The position numbers were made by a program, and so were the translations under genes. A stretch of 64,000 nucleotides of DNA. It comes from Oscillospiraceae bacterium (GTDB lineage: Bacteria; Bacillota; Clostridia; Oscillospirales; Acutalibacteraceae). The stretch is taken from assembly GCA_015065765.1 (NCBI GenBank), contig SVPP01000004.1, positions 1-64,000 of the forward strand. Reading direction: 5' to 3'. Shown in pieces: positions 32,788 through 41,524 of this stretch; position 1 is the first letter of the stretch; each line of letters opens with the position of its first letter. The notes under the pieces are model-generated. The model saw only the letters and a program-made list of their open reading frames with translations, was not told the origin of the DNA and made no database searches.

Positions 32788-33999
32788 ATGCAGTTAATTA
32801 ATGGCGGTGTTTGTGCCGCAAAAGGATTTAAAGCAAGCGGTGTACACTGCGGAATCAGAAAGAATAAAACAAAACGTGACCTGGCTCTCGTTGTAAGCGA
32901 GACACGCTCATCTGCAGCAGCAGTTTATACAACTAACCTTGTAAAAGGTGCTCCCATCACAGTTACAAAAAATAACATTTCTGACGGTTACGGACAGGCT
33001 ATGATCTGTAACAGCGGTAACGCAAACACATGCAATGCAAACGGCATCGAAATTGCAGAGGAAATGTGTGCTCTTCTCGGTGATGCTCTTAAAATTGATG
33101 CAAAGGACGTAATCGTCGCTTCAACAGGTGTTATCGGTCAGACACTTGACATCACACCTATCAAAAACGGTATCCCCTCTCTTTGCGAAGAGCTTGCAAC
33201 GAACGGTGACAATGCCGCAGAAGCAATTATGACAACTGATACTGTTGCTAAACAATCTGCAATTGAATTTACAATTGGTGGCAAAGTTTGCCGTCTTGGC
33301 GGTATGGCTAAAGGCTCAGGCATGATTCATCCCAATATGGCAACAATGCTTGTGTTCATCACTACTGACGCTGCAATCAGTCCAGAAATGCTTCAGAAAG
33401 CTCTCAGCGAAGAAGTTAAGGATTCATTCAACATGGTAAGTGTTGACGGCGATACTTCAACAAACGATATGGTTTCCGTTCTTGCAAACGGCATGGCAGG
33501 CAACGATGAAATCACAGAAGAAAATGAGGATTTCCTCACTTTCAGAAAAGCTCTTGGCTCTGTTATGGTTTCACTGTCAAGAATGATTGCAGGCGACGGC
33601 GAAGGCGCAACAAAGCTTCTCGAATGTGTTGTATCATCAGCACCTTCAAAAGAAATTGCAAAGGTTGTTGCAAAATCAGTTATCTGCTCTTCACTTCTCA
33701 AAGCAGCTATGTTCGGTGCAGATGCTAACTGGGGACGTGTTCTTTGTGCTATCGGTTACAGCGGTGCAGACGTTGACGTAAACAAAATTGACGTTTCATT
33801 CCGTTCATGCAAAGGTCAGGTTGATGTTTGTAAAATGGGCGCAGGAATTGATTTCTCTGAAGAAATTGCAAAAGAAGTTCTCCTTGAAAAGGAAATTGAA
33901 ATTCTTGTTTCACTTAACGACGGTGAAGCAGAGGCAACTGCCTGGGGCTGTGACCTTACTTATGATTACGTTAAAATCAACGGCGACTACAGAACTTAA
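32788..33999 (+). CDS. argJ: Bifunctional ornithine acetyltransferase/N-acetylglutamate synthase
   Basis: A 403-residue protein counted from the ATG at 32788, which gives the usual family N-terminus (GGVCAAKGFKASGVHCGIR). The ATG at 32767, overlapping the argC stop, is the alternative. The autocleavage/nucleophile threonine lies in KGSGMIHPNMATML. It has SGNANTC, GDTSTNDMVSVLANG and GRVLCAIGYSGA. It transfers the acetyl group from N-acetylornithine to glutamate, recycling acetate; bifunctional forms also use acetyl-CoA. It is self-processed into two chains in the cytoplasm. Confidence 0.94.
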   Translation: MQLINGGVCAAKGFKASGVHCGIRKNKTKRDLALVVSETRSSAAAVYTTNLVKGAPITVTKNNISDGYGQAMICNSGNANTCNANGIEIAEEMCALLGDALKIDAKDVIVASTGVIGQTLDITPIKNGIPSLCEELATNGDNAAEAIMTTDTVAKQSAIEFTIGGKVCRLGGMAKGSGMIHPNMATMLVFITTDAAISPEMLQKALSEEVKDSFNMVSVDGDTSTNDMVSVLANGMAGNDEITEENEDFLTFRKALGSVMVSLSRMIAGDGEGATKLLECVVSSAPSKEIAKVVAKSVICSSLLKAAMFGADANWGRVLCAIGYSGADVDVNKIDVSFRSCKGQVDVCKMGAGIDFSEEIAKEVLLEKEIEILVSLNDGEAEATAWGCDLTYDYVKINGDYRT

Positions 34000-34010
34000 G
34001 AGGTAGAAAA

Positions 34011-34877
34011 ATGAACGAAAACAACAAAATCACAAATGCACAGAGAGCTGATATTCTTATTCAGGCTCTCCCCTACATTCAGAAATATAACAACAAAATC
34101 ATCGTTATCAAATATGGCGGAAACGCTATGATCAACGAAGAGCTGAAAGCAGCAGTTATGGGCGACATGGTGCTTCTTTCACTTATCGGTATCAAGGTTG
34201 TACTTGTTCACGGCGGCGGTCCTGAAATCACCGAGATGCTCGGCAAAATCGGTAAGGAAACAAAATTCTACAACGGTCTTCGCGTAACTGATGAAGAAAG
34301 CGCAAAAATCGTTCAGATGGTCCTTGCAGGTAAAATCAATAAAAACCTCGTAAATCTTCTTCAGAACATCGGCGGTAAGGCTATCGGTCTTTCAGGTATG
34401 GACGGCGGTCTTATTGAGGCAAAGCCCATTGACTTTGAAAACTTAGGCTATGTGGGCGAAATCACAAATGTCAACACTCAGCCGATTCTCGATGTGCTTG
34501 AAATGGGTTACATTCCCGTTGTTTCAACAGTAGGCTGCGACAAGGAAGGCAACGTTTACAACATCAACGCTGACACTGCTGCTGCTGCAATTGCAGGCTC
34601 TCTCGGTGCTGAATGTCTCATTTCAATGACAGACATCTGCGGAATTCTCCGTGACAAGGATGACCCCTCAACTCTTATTCCTCTTATCAATGTCAGCGAA
34701 GCTCCTCAGCTTATGCGTGAAGGCATTATCTCAGGCGGTATGATTCCGAAAATCGAATGCTGCATTGAAGCAATCAGACGCGGTGTGGGCAAGGTTTTCG
34801 TTATGGACGGCAGAGTCCCCCACTCTATACTTATTGAAATTCTCACCGATGAAGGTATCGGTACAATGCTTATATAA
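34011..34877 (+). CDS. argB: Acetylglutamate kinase
   Basis: A 288-residue amino-acid kinase family member. It shows VIKYGGNAM near residue 35, LVHGGGPEI (substrate glycine-rich loop), GLSGMDGGLI and the C-terminal GGMIPKIECC/GIGTMLI. It phosphorylates N-acetylglutamate at the gamma-carboxyl with ATP and is usually the arginine-feedback step when the N-terminal helix is present, as it is here. It is the third gene in the operon, 11 bp after argJ. Confidence 0.95.
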   Translation: MNENNKITNAQRADILIQALPYIQKYNNKIIVIKYGGNAMINEELKAAVMGDMVLLSLIGIKVVLVHGGGPEITEMLGKIGKETKFYNGLRVTDEESAKIVQMVLAGKINKNLVNLLQNIGGKAIGLSGMDGGLIEAKPIDFENLGYVGEITNVNTQPILDVLEMGYIPVVSTVGCDKEGNVYNINADTAAAAIAGSLGAECLISMTDICGILRDKDDPSTLIPLINVSEAPQLMREGIISGGMIPKIECCIEAIRRGVGKVFVMDGRVPHSILIEILTDEGIGTMLI

Positions 34878-34890
34878 GAAGGTTATCCCA

Positions 34891-36060
34891 ATGAATCTCA
34901 AAGAAAAAGACTCAAAATACATTGCAGGCACTTATGCCCGCTTTCCTCTTGAAATCGTCAGAGGCGAAGGCTCAGTAGCATATGACGAAGAGGGCAAAAA
35001 ATACATAGACCTTTCAACAGGTATTGCGGTTAACACTTTCGGTTACTGCGACGAAGTTTGGCAGGATGCTATCAAGGAACAGATTGGTACTGTTCAGCAC
35101 ACATCAAACCTTTTCTACACAAATCCTTGTGCAGACCTTGCAGAGATTCTCTGCGAGAGAACGGGAATGAAAAAGGTTTTCTTCTCAAACTCTGGTGCTG
35201 AAGCTAACGAATGTGCTATCAAAACCGCAAGAAAATATGCTTTTGATAAATACGGTGATTACAGCCACAGCACAATCATCACTCTCAAAAACAGCTTCCA
35301 CGGCAGAACAATCACAACTCTCGCCGCAACAGGTCAGGATGTTTTCCACAACACCTTTGCACCTTTCACAGAAGGCTTTGTTTATGCAGAGCCTAACAAT
35401 ATCGAGAGCGTTGAAGAGCTTGCTTCAAAGAATAACTGCTGTGCAATTATGTTTGAACTTGTTCAGGGCGAAGGCGGTGTTTGTCCCCTTACTCAGGAAT
35501 TTGTTGACGGAATGAGAAGCCTTGCTGAAAAATACGAACTTCTCCTTATCTGCGACGAAGTCCAGACAGGTAACGGCAGAACCGGCGAGCTTTATTCATT
35601 CATGAATTACGGCTTTACACCCGATATTTTCTCAACTGCTAAAGGCCTGGCAGGCGGACTTCCTCTCGGTGCAACTGTTATGGGTGAAAAAGTGGAAAAC
35701 ACACTCTCTCCCTCCTCACACGGCTCAACATTCGGCGGAAACCCTGTTTGCTGTGCGGCTGCTAAAAGCATCATCAACAGAATTGATGAAAAACTTCTCA
35801 GCGAAGTTAAAGAAAAATCAAAATATATTATCGATACACTCTCTGCTGCTGAAGGCGTAAAAAGTGTTACAGGTCTCGGCTTCATGCTTGGCGTTGAAAC
35901 TGAGAAAGAGGCAAAAGAAGTTATTGCCGCTTGCCGCGAAAAGGGCGTAATCGTAATCAGTGCAAAAAATAAAGTCCGTCTTTTGCCTGCACTTAATATT
36001 GATTTTGATGTACTTAAAGAAGCAATTGAAATTATAAAAGATTGTTGTAAAGGAGAATAA
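34891..36060 (+). CDS. argD: Acetylornithine aminotransferase
   Basis: A 389-residue class III PLP aminotransferase counted from the ATG at 34891, after AAGG; a longer frame would run into argB. It shows NSGAEANECAIKTARKYA, SFHGRTITTLAATGQ, ELVQGEGGV, ICDEVQTGNGRTG and the PLP-lysine segment FSTAKGLAGGLP. It converts N-acetylglutamate semialdehyde to N-acetylornithine using glutamate. It is 13 bp after argB. Confidence 0.93.
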   Translation: MNLKEKDSKYIAGTYARFPLEIVRGEGSVAYDEEGKKYIDLSTGIAVNTFGYCDEVWQDAIKEQIGTVQHTSNLFYTNPCADLAEILCERTGMKKVFFSNSGAEANECAIKTARKYAFDKYGDYSHSTIITLKNSFHGRTITTLAATGQDVFHNTFAPFTEGFVYAEPNNIESVEELASKNNCCAIMFELVQGEGGVCPLTQEFVDGMRSLAEKYELLLICDEVQTGNGRTGELYSFMNYGFTPDIFSTAKGLAGGLPLGATVMGEKVENTLSPSSHGSTFGGNPVCCAAAKSIINRIDEKLLSEVKEKSKYIIDTLSAAEGVKSVTGLGFMLGVETEKEAKEVIAACREKGVIVISAKNKVRLLPALNIDFDVLKEAIEIIKDCCKGE

Positions 36061-36064
36061 AAAA

Positions 36065-36967
36065 ATGAAACATCTTCTCAAGCTCATGGACTGGTCAACT
36101 GAAGAAATCACAGAGGTTCTCAACCTTGCAGACCAGCTCAAATACGAAAAGAAAAACGGAATTGAACACCACCATCTTAAAGGTAAGACACTTGGTCTTA
36201 TTTTCCAGAAATCTTCAACAAGAACAAGAGTTTCTTTTGAAGTAGGCATGTATGACCTTGGCGGTTCTGCACTTTTCCTCAGCTCAAACGACCTTCAGAT
36301 TGGCAGAGGCGAACCTGTAGAAGACACAGCACGCGTTCTTTCACGTTACCTTGATGGTATCATGATAAGAACTTTCGAGCAGGCTGAAGTTGAAAAGCTC
36401 GCTGAATACGGCTCAATCCCCATCATTAACGGTCTTACAGACTTCTGTCACCCCTGTCAGGTTCTTGCAGACCTCATGACAATCAGAGAGCATAAAGGCG
36501 TTATCAAAGGCCGTAAGCTTTGCTACATCGGCGACGGCAACAACATGGCAAACTCACTTATTGTCGGCGGTATCAAAATGGGTATGAGCGTTGCAATCGC
36601 TTGTCCTAAGGATTATCAGCCTGATGCAGAGATTATGAAATGGGCAGCAGAAAACGGCGATTTCCTTTGCACAGAAGACATTTCTGAGGCTGCAAAAGAT
36701 GCTGATGTGCTTTACACAGACGTATGGGCATCAATGGGCCAGGAAGGCGAAGCCGAGGAGAGAAAGAAAATCTTCAAAGGTTATCAGATCAACTCAGATG
36801 TTATGGCAGTTGCTCACGAGGATGCAATGGTTATGCACTGCTTACCTGCTCACAGAGGCGAAGAAATCACTGCAGATGTTCTTGAAGCACACGCAAACGA
36901 AATCTTCGACGAAGCAGAAAACAGACTTCACGCTCAGAAAGCAGTTCTTGTTAAGTGCTTCGAATAA
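36065..36967 (+). CDS. argF: Ornithine carbamoyltransferase
   Basis: A 300-residue protein of the normal length. The carbamoyl-phosphate motif SSTRTRVSFEVG is near residue 45, and the ornithine-side motifs are FCHPCQVLAD, GDGNNMANSL and HCLPAHRGEE. It forms citrulline from ornithine and carbamoyl phosphate. It is the last gene of the cluster, 4 bp after argD. No argG or argH lies in this window, so the final steps must be encoded elsewhere. A terminator follows at 37012. Confidence 0.95.
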   Translation: MKHLLKLMDWSTEEITEVLNLADQLKYEKKNGIEHHHLKGKTLGLIFQKSSTRTRVSFEVGMYDLGGSALFLSSNDLQIGRGEPVEDTARVLSRYLDGIMIRTFEQAEVEKLAEYGSIPIINGLTDFCHPCQVLADLMTIREHKGVIKGRKLCYIGDGNNMANSLIVGGIKMGMSVAIACPKDYQPDAEIMKWAAENGDFLCTEDISEAAKDADVLYTDVWASMGQEGEAEERKKIFKGYQINSDVMAVAHEDAMVMHCLPAHRGEEITADVLEAHANEIFDEAENRLHAQKAVLVKCFE

Positions 36968-37011
36968 TTTTAACGAAAAATCCTCTCCGTCATTTTCTTA
37001 CGAAAACAACA

Positions 37012-37044
37012 GCTCCCCTTGCATTTTCAAGGGGAGCCTTTTTT
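37012..37044 (+). terminator. Terminator of the arginine operon
   Basis: GCTCCCCTT (37012-37020) pairs with AAGGGGAGC (37029-37037) and is followed by a T run. The convergent transporter gene ends at 37061. Confidence 0.9.
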
Positions 37045-37060
37045 CGTTAATTTTATATTT

Positions 37061-38296
37061 TTAATCTCTATTCTTCTTCCATATCACAGATGCTCCAAGG
37101 GACACGACAGCAGCGATAATACCCAGGGCAATCCAGAAAATGAAAAGCGTGTTCCAATTACCTGTGTCATCAAGAATTTTGCCTGCAATCATGTTTGTTA
37201 TCGCACAACCGATGTACGCAGTGGCATTGAGAACACCACCAACTGTGCTGACAATTCCGTGCTTTGAGAAACGAAGAGGAACCATAGTGATAAGCATAAC
37301 ATTAATTGCAAACATACAGTTTGTAACACCTGCCATGCAGACAAGCGACAGCATTGCACTCTTGCCGGCAAAGACACGGAGAAGCAGAAGGAAAGCAACT
37401 GCTATCATAAAGAATAAAACTGCTGTTTTCAGTTCGTTATTGATTTTCTTATTCGCCTTTTTAGCAAAGTATGCACCTGTGACATTGACGATGGGCAGAA
37501 CCATTGTCATGGCAAGGGAGAAGGTTGTGGATGAGCCGAATTGTGATGAGAAAAATTCAGGTGTCCACTGTGTTACGCTGTCCTTGAGAGTGCCCTGCAC
37601 CATTATGGGAATAAGCATGAGAATAACACCACTTGTCATGCAAAGTTTCATAATTTTGCCTGCAGACATAGTTTTCTGCGGTGCAGATTTTTCAGTCTGA
37701 ACATGCCTTTTAAGTTTCAGTTTTCCTGTTCCCACAAACCAGATAATTGCCGACACTCCTACGATGGTTCCACATACAAGAAAAACATAATTCCACGGCA
37801 GGAAAAGCATGGTAACAAGGCTCACACCATAACTGAGAACTGTGCCTATAGGAACGGTTGTGGCCATATCAATACCGAATTTGTCTCTTCCTTTTGAATC
37901 GTATTCAACTGATGCTATTTTAAGTATGGGCGTCCATACAAGTGACTGAACCACTCCGTTGAGTGCCCACAGTACAAACAATGCTTCGTATGTGTGAAAA
38001 AAGAAAATCAGAATATTGCAGAGAGATGAAACAAGAACACCTGAAAAGACCATTATCCTTGTGTTCAGCTTGTCACCTATTATTCCGCTGAAAAGCTGAC
38101 CTAAACCGTAGCAGACAAAAAACACCGAGGAAATTGAAGCAATGCGGCTCTCGCTCATAATGTTTCCTGCTGTCAGCTCGGGGATTATTGCTGAAAAATT
38201 CAGTCGGCAGATATATGTTGATGTATACGCAATCCAACAAAGGAGAAACAGCTCTCCGTCTCTCCTGCTGTTATAACCCAAAAATTTCTTTTCCAT
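37061..38296 (-). CDS. MFS transporter, organophosphate:phosphate antiporter-like
   Basis: A 411-residue protein with twelve predicted membrane helices. YTSTYICRLNFSAIIPEL near the N-terminus and the loop GKLNTR-like DKLNTRIMV match the OPA group (GlpT/UhpT/phosphoglycerate-type). The group swaps sugar phosphates or glycerol-3-phosphate for inorganic phosphate; the exact substrate is unknown. Its start overlaps the stop of the secreted beta-propeller gene by one base (TAATG), which couples uptake to an extracellular hydrolase. Confidence 0.78.
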   Translation of the reverse strand: MEKKFLGYNSRRDGELFLLCWIAYTSTYICRLNFSAIIPELTAGNIMSESRIASISSVFFVCYGLGQLFSGIIGDKLNTRIMVFSGVLVSSLCNILIFFFHTYEALFVLWALNGVVQSLVWTPILKIASVEYDSKGRDKFGIDMATTVPIGTVLSYGVSLVTMLFLPWNYVFLVCGTIVGVSAIIWFVGTGKLKLKRHVQTEKSAPQKTMSAGKIMKLCMTSGVILMLIPIMVQGTLKDSVTQWTPEFFSSQFGSSTTFSLAMTMVLPIVNVTGAYFAKKANKKINNELKTAVLFFMIAVAFLLLLRVFAGKSAMLSLVCMAGVTNCMFAINVMLITMVPLRFSKHGIVSTVGGVLNATAYIGCAITNMIAGKILDDTGNWNTLFIFWIALGIIAAVVSLGASVIWKKNRD

Positions 38297-39696
38297 TATT
38301 TAACCCTAACCAAAAATGTATCTTCAAAGCCTTTCCAATTGACAGTAACAAATGTTTCGCCAACTGCCTTTGGAATAATTTTCATACCCTTGAACGAAAT
38401 GATGTTTTCATCGTAATCTGTGAAAGTTACATCTGTTCTGATATTCTTACAATTGAAATCCTTGTCAACCTTGTATAACTCAAGCTTCTTGTTTTTATCT
38501 GAAACAGACAGCTCGTACTGCTGTTGCGTTGTGGTAATCCCCACATAATTCACATACCATGTTTTTTTCTCGGGAATTATCTCTGTCTTAAGATTGTCAA
38601 TTTCAAGCTCCGAATAATCAGGTGCATCTGCAAGTGAAAGCTGAACTTTATTCATTCTCGTTGACCAGTATGCCCAGATATCACCGTATGCATATGCAAG
38701 ATATACTCCGTCATCAAGTCTGATGTGCCCGTTGGGACGCGAAGAAATACCTGCATTGTGGCAACAATGGCTGATGTTTTCTTTCACAACGCATGACTCA
38801 TTGAATGTAATGCCGTCATCTGAAACAAAGCATCCGATGAAGCTGTTTGTTGTAAATCTCTCAATTGTATTGATTGCCACAAACTTACCGAAATCCTCAA
38901 CATATTTCACATCTGCTGAGTCGGCAGTCATATAGTTTTTATAGTCAATTGCAACGCCTTTGTATTCCATTGTTGCAGGCCAGTTTTCATCAGTAGCATC
39001 TGCAACTGCAACGCGTGTCTGGTTAATTGCAACGTCCTTCCACGTGTAATAGATGTAAAGAGTATCACCTTTTACGATAAATGACGGCTCACCTGCTCCG
39101 AAGGCTGAAACATCGCCAGTATAATCTACAATCGGTACAGGTTTTCCGCCCCAACCTGAGCCATTCCATTTTTCAAAGGGACCGTCAGGATTTTTACTTC
39201 GTGCAACAAAAACGTTGTTATCTACACCTGCTTCATTTGTTGTGGAAGTGTAGCCAAGGTAATAATAATCGCCGATTTTTACAACACCGGGGTCACAGCA
39301 TGAATAAAAATCAGGAGATTCAGCAGTTGGCTTGATAACTGCCTTTTCATCTGTCCATGTGTCGCCTCCGTCAGGAGAATGTCGGTAAATTATCCAATCC
39401 CATTCACCTACCGCTCCCGGTGCTGCAAAATATGCATCAATACTGCCGTCTGCATTCATGAGAATTGTAGGTCCGTATCTGTAACCGAAGCTCTCACCCT
39501 CTGACGGAGCATAAATATCCTTGCCTGCATCAAGAACATCAATTTTTATGTACTTTGAACTATCAGGAGTAACCGACAATTCTTCATCCGCATACACTCT
39601 GTTCTCTATGGGAGTATACTGTGCAACAGGTGCCTGAAGGATTCCGAAACACAATAAAATTGCCGCAAAAAATCTGATAACTTCAATCATTTTCAA
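38296..39696 (-). CDS. Secreted beta-propeller protein, GH43/sialidase-like
   Basis: A 466-residue protein with a signal peptide (about 1-26). Residues 60-370 read as a five-bladed propeller: YGPTILMNADGSIDAYFAAPG, an Asp-box-like SPDGGDTW, DPGVVKIGDYYYLGYTS, GEPSFIVKGDTLYIYYTW and FVSDDGITFNES. The C-terminal about 90 residues are an Ig-like beta domain ending in a VTVNWKG strand. Related proteins are glycosidases of GH43/GH32/GH33-like clans; the catalytic residues are not certain. It is first gene of a two-gene unit with an OPA-type transporter. Confidence 0.62.
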   Translation of the reverse strand: MKMIEVIRFFAAILLCFGILQAPVAQYTPIENRVYADEELSVTPDSSKYIKIDVLDAGKDIYAPSEGESFGYRYGPTILMNADGSIDAYFAAPGAVGEWDWIIYRHSPDGGDTWTDEKAVIKPTAESPDFYSCCDPGVVKIGDYYYLGYTSTTNEAGVDNNVFVARSKNPDGPFEKWNGSGWGGKPVPIVDYTGDVSAFGAGEPSFIVKGDTLYIYYTWKDVAINQTRVAVADATDENWPATMEYKGVAIDYKNYMTADSADVKYVEDFGKFVAINTIERFTTNSFIGCFVSDDGITFNESCVVKENISHCCHNAGISSRPNGHIRLDDGVYLAYAYGDIWAYWSTRMNKVQLSLADAPDYSELEIDNLKTEIIPEKKTWYVNYVGITTTQQQYELSVSDKNKKLELYKVDKDFNCKNIRTDVTFTDYDENIISFKGMKIIPKAVGETFVTVNWKGFEDTFLVRVK

Positions 39697-39705
39697 AGCC
39701 CCTTT

Positions 39706-39996
39706 TTATTTCATTTTTTCTTCTGCATAATCAGTTATAATTCCTTCAAAATTATCTTTTTTAAGACTAAGCAACCCCTCAATTGTTGTGCCACCGGGAG
39801 AACAGACTCTGTCTGCAAGCTCAATGGGGTGAACTCCGCTCTTTCTCACAAGCTCTGCACTGCCGAGAACTGCCTGTTTTGCAATTTCTTCCGCTTCATC
39901 GCCGAGACCTTTTTCTTTTCCCGCTTTCGCAAGTGCAGACACAAACTCTGCAGTCAGTTCTTTTGCCGCTTCTTTTAATTTATCTTTAGCTTCCAT
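39706..39996 (-). CDS. Stand-alone pyrroline-5-carboxylate reductase C-terminal domain
   Basis: A 96-residue helical protein that matches only the dimerization domain of ProC: AKQAVLGSAELVRKSGVHPIELADRVCSPGGTTIEGL, where the SPGGTT segment is the ProC signature and contributes to the active site in the full enzyme. The NAD(P)-binding N-terminal domain is absent. It has its own start behind AAGGCGG, and no upstream remnant is visible. It could be a decayed ProC or a deliberate small protein that pairs with a full-length ProC elsewhere. Confidence 0.7.
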   Translation of the reverse strand: MEAKDKLKEAAKELTAEFVSALAKAGKEKGLGDEAEEIAKQAVLGSAELVRKSGVHPIELADRVCSPGGTTIEGLLSLKKDNFEGIITDYAEEKMK

Positions 39997-40076
39997 ATAT
40001 ACACCGCCTTTTTCTTATTGTATCACATGGCATGTTTTTTAACAAGATTTTTGAAAAATTTTAATTAAAGAATGGC

Positions 40077-40106
40077 TGAAGATTTTACAATTTTTTGCAC
40101 ATTATA
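40077..40106 (+). promoter_or_regulatory. Sigma-G-like promoter of the spore protein gene
   Basis: TGAAGA (40077-40082), 17 bp, then CATTATA (40100-40106), close to the sigma-G pattern TGAATA-N17/18-CATnnTA expected for a forespore SASP gene. A stem (40115-40122 with 40140-40147) lies in the leader just before the AAAGGAG ribosome binding site. Confidence 0.65.
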
Positions 40107-40172
40107 TTTTTGCATTTTGCGTGAACAATAACTTTGCAAACGCAAAAACACAGCAAAGGAGTTGAAAATACA

Positions 40173-40436
40173 ATGGCAAGCAACAACAGCTCAAAAGTAA
40201 TGGTTCCCGAAGCTCGTGAAGCTCTCAACCGTTTCAAGATGGAAGCTGCTTCTGAAGTAGGCGTAAACCTCAAGCAGGGTTACAACGGTGACCTCACATC
40301 TCGTGAAGCCGGTTCAGTTGGCGGTCAGATGGTCAAAAACATTATTCCCGAACTACAATACGAATTTACCCATATAAACCGCTGTGCAATGGGGCATAAA
40401 ATGCATATAAACTTTTTGTTAAATATCATCCCATAA
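40173..40436 (+). pseudogene. Alpha/beta-type small acid-soluble spore protein, 3' end replaced by mobile element
   Basis: An 87-residue frame starting at the ATG at 40173. Residues 1-56 are a normal SASP: VVPEAR-like VPEAREALNRFK, the germination-protease site EAASE (24-28) and the DNA-binding LTSREAGSVGGQMVK (41-55). After N56 (40340) the sequence stops resembling a SASP and reads IIPELQYEF... to a stop at 40436. The missing natural end, KKMIRAYEENMR, is found 7.1 kb away as the last codons of the serine recombinase. Most of the DNA-binding region survives, so the hybrid might still function. The forespore protein coats and protects spore DNA. Confidence 0.82.
40329..40346 (+). other. Left attachment junction (attL) inside the SASP gene
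   Basis: The switch from SASP to non-SASP sequence falls within ATGGTCAAAAACATTATT. Compared with the right junction (47428-47445, ATGTTTAAGAAAATGATC), identity is at codon positions 1 and 2 almost throughout. The exact crossover dinucleotide cannot be fixed from one genome. Confidence 0.7.
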
Positions 40437-40488
40437 ATATTTTATGTCTTATATTCTGGTATTTATATTAATAAACAATATAGCACCT

Positions 40489-40537
40489 AAGACCTGATGT
40501 CAATAGATATATTCGATTGACATCGGGTCTTTTTTAT
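40489..40537 (+). terminator. Terminator at the left end of the element
   Basis: AAGACCTGATGTCAAT (40489-40504) pairs with ATTGACATCGGGTCTT (40516-40531), one T-G pair, followed by six Ts. It ends the hybrid SASP transcript and overlaps the last codons of the leftward relaxase gene. Confidence 0.85.
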
Positions 40538-41453
40538 TATCCACATTAAAATCAATGTCTTTGCCCGTCTTTATAGACATCACTTTTTCAAGTTCTTTTT
40601 CATACTCAATCTTTTCTTTTAATAATTTTTTGAATTTGGTAAATTCAGGGTCAGATTCTTTATCAATACATAATTGGTTGAATGCGTCAAAAAAGTCCTT
40701 TGCATCAGAAACATATCTACTTGCAGATGCAGCTTTTTCAATTTTAGCATTAAGTTCTTTAATTTTTTGAGTGAGAATATACTCTTCTTTTTCAAGGTGC
40801 TTTACAACACCTTTTCCAGCCTGAGGATGAAAAACTTCAATCCCTCTGCTTCTGCAAAGTTCATCCAGATATTCTCTTTCACGATTTGTCCATTGAATAA
40901 CTTCAGTTTCGTGATATTTACCGTTTTTGTTTTCAAATCCCATTTCTTTAAGAGCTTTATTAAATGAAGTCTGAATTTTCATACCACGACTATTTTTATA
41001 TGCTATCGGGGTAAAATCTATGTGGATATGATTTGCTCCCGGTTCGTCAGCGTGGTACGTTACCGACATCAAGATAAGATTGGGATTTCGTCTTTCCCAA
41101 TCATTTACAAACTCTCTCATAATTTCTTTTCCCACCTCAGGAGGTGGTTGGTTTTTCATATTTCCGATTGTAACAATCATCTCATAGCACGGATGCTGTT
41201 GAGATGATTTTTTTATTTTCATATAATAATCATCGATCTTTCTACGAGGGTCTTTTTGCTTCTCATTATATTCTCTGACAGCCTCACCAAAAATTTCATC
41301 ATAACTTTTTCTGATATTTTTGTTAAGCCATATCTCATGAATACCATTCAAATCTATGTGTTTCTCTTTCATTATTAATCTTGGGTCGCGTATATTGTGA
41401 CCCTGAACAACACGCGGGCCAACGTGGGTAGTTGTAGTCATTGGTGATGACAT
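40500..41453 (-). CDS. Plasmid mobilization relaxase, MobV/Pre-like
   Basis: A 317-residue protein counted from the ATG at 41453, with AAAGGAG about 10 bp upstream. The region NIRKSYDEIFGEAVREYNEKQKDPRRKIDDYY resembles the N-terminal Mob_Pre domain, and YHADEPGANHIHIDFTPIA holds the H-x-H metal motif of HUH relaxases of the MobV family. A basic coiled-coil tail follows (about 220-300). It would nick and lead a single strand during mobilization. The N-terminal strand that usually begins MobV proteins (MSYAVARMQK-like) is not present, so it may be shortened or a divergent subfamily. Confidence 0.72.
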   Translation of the reverse strand: MSSPMTTTTHVGPRVVQGHNIRDPRLIMKEKHIDLNGIHEIWLNKNIRKSYDEIFGEAVREYNEKQKDPRRKIDDYYMKIKKSSQQHPCYEMIVTIGNMKNQPPPEVGKEIMREFVNDWERRNPNLILMSVTYHADEPGANHIHIDFTPIAYKNSRGMKIQTSFNKALKEMGFENKNGKYHETEVIQWTNREREYLDELCRSRGIEVFHPQAGKGVVKHLEKEEYILTQKIKELNAKIEKAASASRYVSDAKDFFDAFNQLCIDKESDPEFTKFKKLLKEKIEYEKELEKVMSIKTGKDIDFNVDNKKDPMSIEYIY

Positions 41454-41524
41454 AAGCAACACGCTCCTTTATAAAAATCTTTTTGGCACAATTGTTATTG
41501 TCAGCAATCCCAATTTCTTCATAC

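Noticed and set aside
35818-36249. A 143-residue frame antisense to argD/argF
   Set aside because: It spans the junction of two firmly identified arginine genes on the opposite strand, and no ribosome binding site or domain supports it.
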